In this document: positions 17,796-26,277 of the stretch, one piece after another
How the letters are laid out: each line of letters begins with the position of its first letter
Position numbering within the stretch: the first letter of the stretch is position 1
From: Comamonadaceae bacterium
GTDB taxonomy: Bacteria > Pseudomonadota > Gammaproteobacteria > Burkholderiales > Burkholderiaceae_C
Length of the DNA stretch: 41,854 nt
Assembly: GCA_947478935.1 (NCBI GenBank)
Contig: CANJXV010000002.1
Coordinates: forward strand, 1-41,854
Reading direction: 5' to 3'
The notes under the pieces: model-generated
Told to the model about the DNA's origin: nothing
Databases searched by the model: none
What the model saw: the letters and a program-made list of their open reading frames with translations, nothing else
Program-made: the position numbers and the translations under genes

Positions 17796-18703
17796 GCTTT
17801 GAGTGCTTTGGCCGCGCCACTGCGCACTGCAGCGGTCAAGGCGTGCAGCAGGGCAGATTCGAGTTTCCAGCAGTGCCAGTACAAGGCTACCGGTAATCGC
17901 ACCTTGGGCGCTAAGTCGCGCAACTCGCCGCTTTTTAGCAGCGCTTTCACTTGCAGCAGCGGCACCACAGTCGCTCCCCAGCCTTGCAGCGCAGCACGTA
18001 CCCGGCCTTGGGCGCTGGGCAAAAAATTTTGTTGCAAGCCGGGGTTTTTCAGGCCGCAGGCTTTGCGCACAAAGCGGGTTTGCAAATCGTCTTTACGGTT
18101 AAAGGCCAGAAAGCGCATGTCTGCCAAGGCATGGGCGTTTAATCCTTTGGGGCAATGCGCGTCCGCGTAGTCGGGGCTGGCCACTGCTACATAGTCCATC
18201 ACCCCTAGTTGCATTACCTGGCAGCCGCGCAGCGGTTTGGCCAGCGCCGTGACACAGGCTTGCACCTGGCCTTCGCGAAGCCATTCGTGGGTGAAGTCTT
18301 GGTCATCGGTAATGATTTCTAGCGCCATGCCGTCTTGCACCAGTGTTTGCAAGGCTGGCAAAACCCAGGTGGCGATGCTATCGGCGTTAATGGCAATGGC
18401 AATGCGCTCTTGCCCTTGCGTGCTTTGCGCTTCACGCGGCGCCAGGGCTTGCAGGTCGCGGCCCAGATCGGCGCGCAAGAGGCGCAGTTGTAGTGCGTGC
18501 TTGAGTAAATAGCGACCAGCGGGGGTGGCCTTGAGTGGTCGCGTGCGCACGATCAGCACCGCACCGGCCTGCACTTCCAGGGTGCGCAGGCGTTGCGATA
18601 CCGCCGATTGGGTAATCGACAGGCGCTGCGCAGCGCGCTCAAAACTGCCTTCTTCCACGATAGCGGCCAGACATTCCAGAGCGTGCGGGTCAAAAATTTG
18701 CAT
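17783..18703 (-). CDS. LysR family transcriptional regulator, ArgP/IciA subgroup
   Basis: FDPHALECLAAIVEEGSFERAAQRLSITQSAVSQRLRTLEVQAGAVLIVRTRPLKATPAGRYLLKHALQLRLL; ArgP-like. Confidence 0.9.
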   Translation of the reverse strand: MQIFDPHALECLAAIVEEGSFERAAQRLSITQSAVSQRLRTLEVQAGAVLIVRTRPLKATPAGRYLLKHALQLRLLRADLGRDLQALAPREAQSTQGQERIAIAINADSIATWVLPALQTLVQDGMALEIITDDQDFTHEWLREGQVQACVTALAKPLRGCQVMQLGVMDYVAVASPDYADAHCPKGLNAHALADMRFLAFNRKDDLQTRFVRKACGLKNPGLQQNFLPSAQGRVRAALQGWGATVVPLLQVKALLKSGELRDLAPKVRLPVALYWHCWKLESALLHALTAAVRSGAAKALKAQVA

Positions 18704-18714
18704 GGTTTTTAATT

Positions 18715-18729
18715 ATTAGCATAGCTAAT
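18715..18729. promoter_or_regulatory. Inverted repeat ATTAGC-ATA-GCTAAT between the LysR gene and ald
   Basis: 6-bp perfect arms, 3-bp spacer, in the divergent promoter; fits the LysR T-N11-A style. Confidence 0.5.
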
Positions 18730-18814
18730 GAATATAGCTTAATTTTCATAAAACTGTTAATTAAGAACTGCCTGAAGCACACTCGTCTCCACTTCAATTT
18801 AGGGGAGAAAGCAC

Positions 18815-19930
18815 ATGCTTATCGGACTACCCCAAGAGATCAAAAACCATGAATACCGCGTCGGTCTTACGCCGTCCAGCGTGCGCGATTTGTGCGCCAA
18901 CGGGCATAGCGTGCTGGTGCAAACTGGCGCGGGTGCGGCCATCGGTTTGACCGATGCACAGTACCAGGCGGCCGGTGCCCAGATGGCCCTTGATGCTGCA
19001 AGCGTGTTCGCGCAGGCGGACATGGTCGTCAAGGTCAAAGAGCCGCAAGCGCAGGAATGCGCCATGCTGCGGCCTGGCCAAATTTTGTATACCTACCTGC
19101 ATCTGGCGCCGGACCCGGCGCAAACAGCGGCGCTCGTCAAGTCAGGCGCGGTGTGTATTGCCTACGAAACGATTACTGGCGCCAACGGGGGCCTGCCGCT
19201 GCTGGCGCCTATGAGCGAAGTGGCCGGGCGCATGGCGGTGCAAGCGGGTGCGGCGCACCTGGAAAAGTCTAAGGGCGGTATGGGCGTGTTACTGGGGGGC
19301 GTGCCCGGCGTACCTTCGGCGCACGTGGTGATTTTGGGCGCGGGCGTGGTGGGTACGCATGCGCTGCAAATGGCGGTGGGCATGGGCGCCCGCGTCACCG
19401 TGATCGACCGCAATGTCGATCGCCTGCGCCAGCTCGACCTGGTGTTTGGCAACCGCATCCACACCTTGTACAGCAGCGCGCAAAACCTGGAAGACGCGGT
19501 GCTCGATGCTGAACTGGTCATCGGCGGCGTGCTCATTGCCGGTGCGTCCGCGCCCAAGCTGGTGACGCGCGCCATGGTCGCGGCCATGAAAAAAGGCGCC
19601 GTGGTGGTCGATGTGGCCATCGACCAGGGCGGCTGTTTTGAAACCTCGCATGCCACCACGCATGCCGAACCTACCTATGTGGTCGATGGCGTGGTGCATT
19701 ACTGTGTGGCCAATATGCCCGGCGCGGTTGCGCGTACTTCCACCTTTGCATTGAACAATGCCACCATAGGCCCTGCACTGGCGATTGCCAACAAAGGCTG
19801 GAAACAGGCGCTGCGTGACGACGCCCACCTGCGCCAGGGTCTGAACGTGGCGCTGGGCCAGGTCACTTATGAAGCCGTAGCCCAAACCCTGGGCTACGCC
19901 TATGTACCGGCTGAAGGCGTCGTGGCTTAA
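18815..19930 (+). CDS. ald: Alanine dehydrogenase
   Basis: MLIGLPQEIKNHEYRVGLTPSSVRDLCANGHSVLVQTGAGAAIGLTDAQYQAAGA...VVILGAGVVGTHALQMAVGMGARVTVIDRN. Confidence 0.95.
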   Translation: MLIGLPQEIKNHEYRVGLTPSSVRDLCANGHSVLVQTGAGAAIGLTDAQYQAAGAQMALDAASVFAQADMVVKVKEPQAQECAMLRPGQILYTYLHLAPDPAQTAALVKSGAVCIAYETITGANGGLPLLAPMSEVAGRMAVQAGAAHLEKSKGGMGVLLGGVPGVPSAHVVILGAGVVGTHALQMAVGMGARVTVIDRNVDRLRQLDLVFGNRIHTLYSSAQNLEDAVLDAELVIGGVLIAGASAPKLVTRAMVAAMKKGAVVVDVAIDQGGCFETSHATTHAEPTYVVDGVVHYCVANMPGAVARTSTFALNNATIGPALAIANKGWKQALRDDAHLRQGLNVALGQVTYEAVAQTLGYAYVPAEGVVA

Positions 19931-20685
19931 GCCTTGCGCTTGTTTAAAAACGCGCTAAAGCTCTCTTGCGCCGCTTCGCGAGCGGCCCCCTGGGACATGC
20001 GTTCGCCAGACACGGCGTAAGCCTCTGGCTGGGGTAGGTCGATTTGCTGGTAGTAGCCTTGCTTACCCATGGCTTTGGAGACGGCGCAGCCCCGGCTGGC
20101 GCGGCTGATTAAATCCAGCGTTGCGGCGTCCAATTGCGCGGCTGGCACCGCGCGGTTGATTAAGCCCCAGTCGGCGGCGGTGGCGGCGTCGATGGTGTCG
20201 CCGGTGAGTGCCATTTCCATCGCCCGCTTGCGCCCGATATTGCGCGCAACGGCCACCAGCGGCGTGTGGCAAAACAAGCTGGCCTTACCGCCGGGAATTG
20301 CAAAACCGGCAGTATCTGCCGCCAGCGCCAGGTCGCAAGTGGCCACCAGCTGGCAGCCCGCTGCGGTAGCCAACGCATGCACTTTGGCGATCACCGGCTG
20401 CGCCAGCGCTTGCACCGTGTTCATCATGGTGGTGCACAAATCGAACAAGGCGCGTAAATGGTCTAGGTCCTGCCCCGCCATGTCGGCAAAGCTATGGCCT
20501 GCCGAAAAAACCGGGCCATGGGCCGCCAAGATGAGGCCGCGCGCATCGCTTTCGCCCACAGCGCGCAGCGCATGCGTGATCTCGCGCATCATGTCGGCAG
20601 ACAAGGCATTGCGCTTATCGGGGCGGTTGAGCGTCAGGGTGGCAATCGGTGATTGCTGGTTGAGCAGGATATGGGCGTAGGACAT
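19927..20685 (-). CDS. Enoyl-CoA hydratase/isomerase family protein
   Basis: Crotonase fold: ATLTLNRPDKRNALSADMMREI...GPVFSAGHSFADMAG...LATAAGCQLVATCDLALAADTAGFAIPGGK. Start moved from 20829 to 20685 (MSYAHILLNQQ). Confidence 0.9.
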   Translation of the reverse strand: MSYAHILLNQQSPIATLTLNRPDKRNALSADMMREITHALRAVGESDARGLILAAHGPVFSAGHSFADMAGQDLDHLRALFDLCTTMMNTVQALAQPVIAKVHALATAAGCQLVATCDLALAADTAGFAIPGGKASLFCHTPLVAVARNIGRKRAMEMALTGDTIDAATAADWGLINRAVPAAQLDAATLDLISRASRGCAVSKAMGKQGYYQQIDLPQPEAYAVSGERMSQGAAREAAQESFSAFLNKRKA

Positions 20686-20813
20686 AAGGTTCCGAGCAAA
20701 AAGTAGGGCGGCGCGCGCAGCCGCTTGCAATATAGCTGCACTGGGGCCGCGTGTCATGGCCTGGGCCCAGTGCACAGCGGCGTGTGCGTTGAAAGCTGTC
20801 ACGGTAAAGTCAT

Positions 20814-20837
20814 ATATTTCAACTATCATAGAAATAT
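20814..20837. promoter_or_regulatory. Inverted repeat ATATTTC-N10-GAAATAT overlapping the arsR start, candidate ArsR operator
   Basis: 7-bp perfect arms; right arm overlaps the first bases of the arsR ATG (20836). Confidence 0.5.
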
Positions 20838-21171
20838 GGAATCAGATGATGTAGTCCGCGCATTAGCCGCTTTAGCCCAGGCCTCGCGCCTGGATATTTT
20901 TCGTGCGTTGGTCCAAGCGGGCCCCGCCGGTTTAACGCCGGGCGAGCTGTCCACGCACCTGGATGTGGCAGGCAACACCTTGTCTTTTCACCTTAAAGAG
21001 TTAATGCATGCCGACCTGGTGTCGCAAGAGCGCGCCGGGCGCAACCTGATTTACCGGGCCCGCTTTGACCGCATGCAACAAGTGCTGTCCTATCTGAGCG
21101 ACAACTGTTGCCAAGGCGACGTCTGCGAAGTTGATTCCACTCGCGCCCCTGCCCTTTGTTCAACCCCCTAA
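20836..21171 (+). CDS. arsR: ArsR family metalloregulator
   Basis: MESDDVVRALAALAQASRLDIFRALVQAGPAGLTPGELSTHLDVAGNTLSFHLKELMHADLVSQERAGRNLIYRARF; C-terminal Cys-rich NCCQGDVC. Start moved from 20725. Confidence 0.93.
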   Translation: MESDDVVRALAALAQASRLDIFRALVQAGPAGLTPGELSTHLDVAGNTLSFHLKELMHADLVSQERAGRNLIYRARFDRMQQVLSYLSDNCCQGDVCEVDSTRAPALCSTP

Positions 21172-21183
21172 ACGCCCCTAGCT

Positions 21184-21687
21184 ATGTCCGACACCAAAGC
21201 CCTGAACGTTCTCTTTGTATGTACCCACAACTCGGCGCGCAGCATCCTGGCCGAGGCCTTGCTCAACCACCTGGGCCAGGGCCGCTTTGTGGCTTATTCG
21301 GCCGGCAGCAGTCCGCGCGCGCAACAGCAGCCCCATCCGCTGGCCCTGGAGACTTTGCGTAAAGCCGGTATTGCCACCGAGGGCCTGCACAGCAAAAGCT
21401 GGGATGTTTTTGCAGCCTCCGATGCGCCGCATATGGACTTGGTGATTACCGTGTGTGACAACGCCGCCGGGGAAGTCTGCCCTTATTGGCCGGGCCAACC
21501 CGCGACAGCGCATTGGGGCTACGCTGACCCGTCAGCAGGCGATGGCAGCGACGATGACAAGCGTGCCGCATTCACCCAGACGCTGTACCAAATACGCCGC
21601 CGCTTGGAGTTGTTTACCAATCTGCCTTTAGCCAGCCTGGGCAAGCTATCGATTCAAAACGAGGCGCGGCGCCTGGCGCAGCCATGA
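21184..21687 (+). CDS. arsC: Arsenate reductase, LMW-PTPase-like
   Basis: NVLFVCTHNSARSILAEALLNHLGQGRFVAYSAGSSPR; CX5R signature CTHNSAR; VITVCDNAAGEVCPYWPGQPATAHWGYADPS. Confidence 0.93.
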   Translation: MSDTKALNVLFVCTHNSARSILAEALLNHLGQGRFVAYSAGSSPRAQQQPHPLALETLRKAGIATEGLHSKSWDVFAASDAPHMDLVITVCDNAAGEVCPYWPGQPATAHWGYADPSAGDGSDDDKRAAFTQTLYQIRRRLELFTNLPLASLGKLSIQNEARRLAQP

Positions 21688-22340
21688 AGCGATTCGCCCA
21701 CTACCTGGCTGAGTGCCTGGGCACTTGCGCGCTGCTGTGCGCCGTCATCGGCTCGGGCATCATGGCCGAACGCTTGGCGGGCGGCAATGTGGCAGTGGCT
21801 TTGCTGGCCAACACCTTTGCTACCGTGTTTGCCTTGTGGGTGTTGATTGAGACCTTGGGCCCGGTCAGTGGCGCACACTTCAACCCGGCGGTTTCCCTGG
21901 TCATGGTTTGGCGCCAAGCGCTACCGCGCCAGCGCTTAGTGGGTTATGTGCTGGCCCAGTTGATCGGCGCTGCAATGGGGGCCTGGCTGGCGCATGCCAT
22001 GTTTGAACTGCCGATATTGCAATGGTCCGCCAAAGTGCGCACCGGCCCTGCGCAGTGGCTGGCCGAGGCGGTGGCCACCGCCGGGCTGCTCCTGGTGATC
22101 CTGCGTGCGCCCGTGGGCAAAACGCCGGCTCTGGTGGCTTGCTATATCGGCGCCGCTTACTGGTTTACCGCCAGCACCTCGTTTGCCAATCCGGCCGCCG
22201 TGTTCGGGCGCATGATGAGCGACAGCTTTGCCGGGATTGCACCGCAAGATGCGCCGGGCTTTGTGCTGGCGCAGTTAGCCGGTGCGCTTGGTGGGGTCGT
22301 TTTGCATAAGCTGCTGGGTGAGGAGAAAACTAATCCTTGA
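21684..22340 (+). CDS. MIP/aquaporin family channel (AqpS-like, putative arsenite channel)
   Basis: NPA-type boxes GAHFNPAVSL and SFANPAAVFGR; six hydrophobic segments; ATGA overlap with arsC. Confidence 0.88.
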   Translation: MKRFAHYLAECLGTCALLCAVIGSGIMAERLAGGNVAVALLANTFATVFALWVLIETLGPVSGAHFNPAVSLVMVWRQALPRQRLVGYVLAQLIGAAMGAWLAHAMFELPILQWSAKVRTGPAQWLAEAVATAGLLLVILRAPVGKTPALVACYIGAAYWFTASTSFANPAAVFGRMMSDSFAGIAPQDAPGFVLAQLAGALGGVVLHKLLGEEKTNP

Positions 22341-22473
22341 ACGGGTAAGAGGAGCGGCCTAGGCTAGGCGGTTGTTTTGAATCGAGCTTCTGTGCAAAGT
22401 TTGCAGCCAGAGCCTGTGCGAGGCCTGGTACATGGTGTAGTTGAGCCCCTCAATCTGCGCAGCAGCGTGCATT

Positions 22474-22502
22474 TTGGCAAAGCCGTTGCGGGTGTTTATA
22501 AG
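22474..22502 (+). promoter_or_regulatory. Sigma70-like promoter TTGGCA-N17-TATAAG
   Basis: Near-consensus -35 (22474-22479) and -10 (22497-22502) with 17-bp spacing, upstream of the DsbA-family gene. Confidence 0.6.
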
Positions 22503-22508
22503 TCTCGC

Positions 22509-22650
22509 GGTCTGCGCTTTGGGTGACAGATTGCGGGTTAACACCAGTCTTTGGCGCAGACTTTTAACCCTACAGTTCTGTATGCTGGGGCAGAACGCAG
22601 CGCTGCGCACTGCCTGCGCCCAAACTCCGTTTTAGTCGTCAAAAAATCCC
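22509..22650 (+). ncRNA. Candidate structured 5' leader RNA with interleaved complementary segments
   Basis: A1 GTCTGCGC 22510-22517 pairs A2 GCGCAGAC 22554-22561; B1 GGGTTAA 22535-22541 pairs B2 TTAACCC 22564-22570; order A1-B1-A2-B2; third hairpin GTTCTG/CAGAAC 22575-22596; alternative partner for A2 at 22614-22620. Confidence 0.4.
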
Positions 22651-23955
22651 ATGTCTGCCCTCAAAAATACAGTTATCAAACACGTGGCCCGTGTGCTGAC
22701 CCACCCTGGCATGCGCCAATTGCAACGGGCGCGTGCCAGCCTGGTGCGCCGCATGAAGGGCGCATCGGCGCAAGTGCATTACTTCCACCAGACCGCTGAC
22801 CCATACAGCCACTTGTGCGTGCAATTGCTGGAGCGCTTGGGCCACCGCTATGACGTGGACTTGCTGCCTCACTTGGTTAGCCCCGCTGAAGATTCGGCCG
22901 CCCCTGATCGGGAGCGCTTGGGGCACTGGTCTTTGCGCGATGCGTCTCTGTTGGCAAGTGCCAACGGATTGGAGGCGCCGACATCGCAGCCCGATGTTGC
23001 TGCCGTGGCCGCTGCGGAGACAGCGCTAGCCGCCAGCTTGCAGGCCGGTCGCTTTGTAGTGGATGCAGCTGCCATTAGCCAAGCTTTGTGGAGTGGGCAA
23101 GCGCACCCAAAAAGCCAAGTGCAGGGCAACGTCCAGGCTGATGCGCAAGCCGCCAAAGCCACAGGTACCGCGCTGTGCAAACGATTAGGCCACTACCTAG
23201 GCGCCACTTTTTTTTATGGCGGCGAGTGGTATTGGGGCATAGACCGATTGCATTACCTAGAGCAGCGACTGCGCGACGAAGGCCTGTGCCGCGAGCCTGC
23301 TAGCCCGCTGCTAGTGCCCGTGCGTGACATCGCCTTAAATGGCGCGCCTGCGGTGCACGCCGTAAGCAAGCCCAAAGCGCAACTGCATTATTTTTGTTCG
23401 TTCCGCAGCCCCTACACCTATATCTCCTTGCCGCGTGTGCGCCAGTTGGCCGAGCATTACGGCGTGCAGTTGCAGATTAGGTTTGTGTTGCCCATGGTGA
23501 TGCGCGGGCTGGCCGTGCCGCGTGAGAAATCCACGTACATCGTCGCGGACGTGGCGCGTGAAGCGCAGCGCGTGGGCATGCGCTACGGCTTTTTGGTGGA
23601 CCCGGTGGGTAAGCCGGTGGAGCGCGGCTATGCGGTTTTGCACCAGGCTATGAAGGTCGGTTCGGGGCTGCAATTAGCGCAGTCGTTTTTGCAAGGCGTG
23701 TGGGCCGATGGAATAGATGCAGGTACCGACAGCGGGTTGTATGCCATTGCAGCCCGCGCCGGTTTAGACAAAGTTTTTGTGGACAAGGCCTTGAGCGATG
23801 ACAGTTGGCGCGCCGTGGCTGCAAGCAACCGGCTTGAGCTGTTAGACATGGACTTGTGGGGCGTGCCCAGTTTTCGCGTTAACGACCGGCCCGGTTACTG
23901 GGGCCAGGACCGGCTCTGGATGGTGGAACAGGACTTGATAGATTTAAAGGCTTGA
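22651..23955 (+). CDS. Tandem DsbA-family (2-hydroxychromene-2-carboxylate isomerase-like) protein
   Basis: Two thioredoxin-like halves: VHYFHQTADPYSHLCVQLLERL and LHYFCSFRSPYTYISLPRVRQLAEHYGV...WGVPSFRVNDRPGYWGQDRL. Confidence 0.8.
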   Translation: MSALKNTVIKHVARVLTHPGMRQLQRARASLVRRMKGASAQVHYFHQTADPYSHLCVQLLERLGHRYDVDLLPHLVSPAEDSAAPDRERLGHWSLRDASLLASANGLEAPTSQPDVAAVAAAETALAASLQAGRFVVDAAAISQALWSGQAHPKSQVQGNVQADAQAAKATGTALCKRLGHYLGATFFYGGEWYWGIDRLHYLEQRLRDEGLCREPASPLLVPVRDIALNGAPAVHAVSKPKAQLHYFCSFRSPYTYISLPRVRQLAEHYGVQLQIRFVLPMVMRGLAVPREKSTYIVADVAREAQRVGMRYGFLVDPVGKPVERGYAVLHQAMKVGSGLQLAQSFLQGVWADGIDAGTDSGLYAIAARAGLDKVFVDKALSDDSWRAVAASNRLELLDMDLWGVPSFRVNDRPGYWGQDRLWMVEQDLIDLKA

Positions 23956-24034
23956 AGCTTCAAAATTCGCTTTCCAGCAAAAACGATCCAAGGCTTTTGC
24001 GCACACTTTGCGCGGCTCAAGGTGTTCGCAGAGG

Positions 24035-26149
24035 CTAGGCCGCGGACCTCTCCACTTGTACCGAACAGTCATAAAACGTGGGCCCACGGCCCAGGTCCGT
24101 GAGGCGCTGGTTGGTCAGTTCATTCACATTGGTGCCCATAGGCCCCAGCTTGCGCCACCACACGCCCAGACCGTTGACCACACCGGGGCGGGCGCGCGTG
24201 CTGATCTCGGCCTTGCAGTGGTACTGGCCGCGGTCATTGAACACGCGCACTACGTCGCCATCGGCAATGGAGCGCGCCACCGCGTCTTGCGCATGGATTT
24301 CAATTTTCGGTTCGCCTTCAATGCCGCGCAGGCTTTTCACGTTCACAAAGGTGGAGTTCATGAAGTTGCGCGCCGGGGGTGAAATCATGGCCAACGGATA
24401 GGCCGTATTGGCACCGGCCGCCTCGTAATTAGGCAGGTAGTCGGGTAGGCCGTCTAGGCCCATCGCGGCCAAGCGGGCGCTGAAAAATTCGCAGCGTCCC
24501 GATGGTGTGGGAAAGCCGCCTTGGGCAAACGGTGCTTGCGGCAAAGCAAGGCTGACAAAGCCGTCTTGCAACAAAGTATCAAAGCTGATGCGCGCATCGA
24601 AAGCGGTGCGGCACAGGGCTTCATCTTGGTCGGCAAAGCACGGTTCGCTATAGCCCAAACGCTGCGCCAAATTGCGAAAAATTTCCGCGTTGGAGCGGGC
24701 TTGTCCTATGGGCGCGATGGCTGGGCGGTTGAGCAGCACGTCGGTATGGCCGTAGGTGGTGTGCACGTCCCAGTGCTCCAGCTGCGTGGTGGCCGGCAGG
24801 ATGTAGTCTGCATAGTCAGCGGTGTCGGTTTGAAAATGCTCCAAGACCACGGTAAACAAATCTTCGCGCGCGAAGCCTTTCACCACTTTGCCCGATTCGG
24901 GTGCGATTGCTACCGGGTTGCTGTTGAACACAAACAAGGCATCAATAGCCGGGCCAAACTCGGCACTGGCTGCGCGCAGCAAATCGTCGCCAATGGTGCT
25001 CATGTTGATGGTGCGGCAGGGCCCGGCGGGGCGCAAGTCGGGGCGCACCAGCGCGCTGTCGTCAAAGCCGTGCGTGCCCGAGTTAGAAAGTAGCATGCCG
25101 CCCGCCGGTTGGCGCCAGGCGCCTATCAGCGCGGGCAAGCAGGTCACCAAGCGCACCGCGTTGGCGCCGCCGCGCGCGCGCTGCACGCCATAGTTCAGGC
25201 GGATGGCCGCACCCTCGCCGCGCAGCATGGCCTGGCCGTAGTCGCGCGCCAGTGATTCAATTTGTGCTTGCGGCACGCCGCAGACTTCGGCGGCGCGCGA
25301 AGGGCTCCATTGCAGCGCGCGTTCGCGCAATTGCTCCCAGCCTAGGGTGTAGTTGTCGATGTAATCGTGGTCTAGCCAATCGTGGGTAATCAGCTCATGC
25401 ATCATGGCCAAGGCCAAGGCCGCGTCGGTGCCGGGCTGTAGCGCAATATGTTCGTGGCATTTTTCTGCCGTCTCGGTGCTGCGCGGGTCGATGCAAATGA
25501 GTTTGGCCCCAGCGCGCTTGGCCTCTTGGGCATAGCGCCAGAAATGCACATTGCTGGTAATCGGGTTGCTGCCCCAAATCACAATCAAATGTGCATGGGC
25601 GAAGTTTTCAATCAACATGCCTTTGCGCACCCCCAAGGTGTAGTCCAAACCCGCAGCCCCTGCGGAAGAGCAAATCGTGTAGTCCAACAAGGAGGCGCCC
25701 ATACGGTTGAAAAAGCGCGAGGACATGGCGCCCCTTTGCACCCAGCCCATGGTGCCGGCGTAGCTATAGGGCAGTACCGCCTGCGGGCCGCGCTTGGGGT
25801 CTTGCACGATAGTTTGCAGGCGCGCGGCAATGTCGTCCAGCGCCGCGTCCCAGCTCACTGGCGTGTACTGGCCCGAGCCCTTGGGCCCGCTGCGCTTGAG
25901 TGGTTGCATCAGGCGTTCCGGGTGGTACGTCCGCTCGGTATAACGCGCTACTTTGTTGCACAGCACGCCGTCGGTTTGCGGGTGGTTTGGGTTACCCTGC
26001 ACCTTGATGGCGATGCCGTTTTCCACGGTGGTAATCAGGGAGCAGGTGTCCGGGCAGTCATGCGGGCAGGCGCCCACAACCTGGTGGCTGCTGAGGCTGG
26101 GTTGCGAGTGGAGGCTGGCGCTGTGCGCCACGGTGCTTGCTTCTGGCAT
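24035..26149 (-). CDS. Molybdopterin-dependent oxidoreductase (BisC/anaerobic dehydrogenase family)
   Basis: N-terminal CPHDCPDTCSLI...GVLCNKVARY Fe-S motif; molybdopterin domains and C-terminal dinucleotide-binding region. Start moved from 26176 to MPEASTV (26149). Confidence 0.9.
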   Translation of the reverse strand: MPEASTVAHSASLHSQPSLSSHQVVGACPHDCPDTCSLITTVENGIAIKVQGNPNHPQTDGVLCNKVARYTERTYHPERLMQPLKRSGPKGSGQYTPVSWDAALDDIAARLQTIVQDPKRGPQAVLPYSYAGTMGWVQRGAMSSRFFNRMGASLLDYTICSSAGAAGLDYTLGVRKGMLIENFAHAHLIVIWGSNPITSNVHFWRYAQEAKRAGAKLICIDPRSTETAEKCHEHIALQPGTDAALALAMMHELITHDWLDHDYIDNYTLGWEQLRERALQWSPSRAAEVCGVPQAQIESLARDYGQAMLRGEGAAIRLNYGVQRARGGANAVRLVTCLPALIGAWRQPAGGMLLSNSGTHGFDDSALVRPDLRPAGPCRTINMSTIGDDLLRAASAEFGPAIDALFVFNSNPVAIAPESGKVVKGFAREDLFTVVLEHFQTDTADYADYILPATTQLEHWDVHTTYGHTDVLLNRPAIAPIGQARSNAEIFRNLAQRLGYSEPCFADQDEALCRTAFDARISFDTLLQDGFVSLALPQAPFAQGGFPTPSGRCEFFSARLAAMGLDGLPDYLPNYEAAGANTAYPLAMISPPARNFMNSTFVNVKSLRGIEGEPKIEIHAQDAVARSIADGDVVRVFNDRGQYHCKAEISTRARPGVVNGLGVWWRKLGPMGTNVNELTNQRLTDLGRGPTFYDCSVQVERSAA

Positions 26150-26231
26150 AGTTAGAAGGCGCGGGCGTGGCCGCACAAGGGCTGGACGAGAAAGCTATTG
26201 TGCCGCTATCTGCCCCCGCGTGCCTCCATTT

Positions 26232-26246
26232 TCTGAATCGTTCAGA
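26232..26246. promoter_or_regulatory. Inverted repeat TCTGAA-TCG-TTCAGA in the divergent promoter upstream of the M20 gene
   Basis: 6-bp perfect arms, 3-bp spacer, 31 bp before the ATG at 26278. Confidence 0.35.
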
Positions 26247-26277
26247 TCTTTGTATAACTGAGAAACGAAAGCCCACT

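Noticed and set aside
20686-20829. N-terminal extension of the enoyl-CoA hydratase ORF (MIVEIYDFTV...)
   Set aside because: Runs through the intergenic region up to the arsR operator; conserved crotonase sequence begins at 20685.
22359-22610. 83-aa minus ORF between the aquaporin gene and the DsbA-like gene
   Set aside because: Overlaps the promoter/structured leader, no recognisable domain and no clear upstream signals; could not support it as coding, though it is not excluded.
25448-26155. 235-aa + strand ORF (and 24521-25093) opposite the molybdopterin oxidoreductase
   Set aside because: Antisense shadow ORFs with no domain signature.
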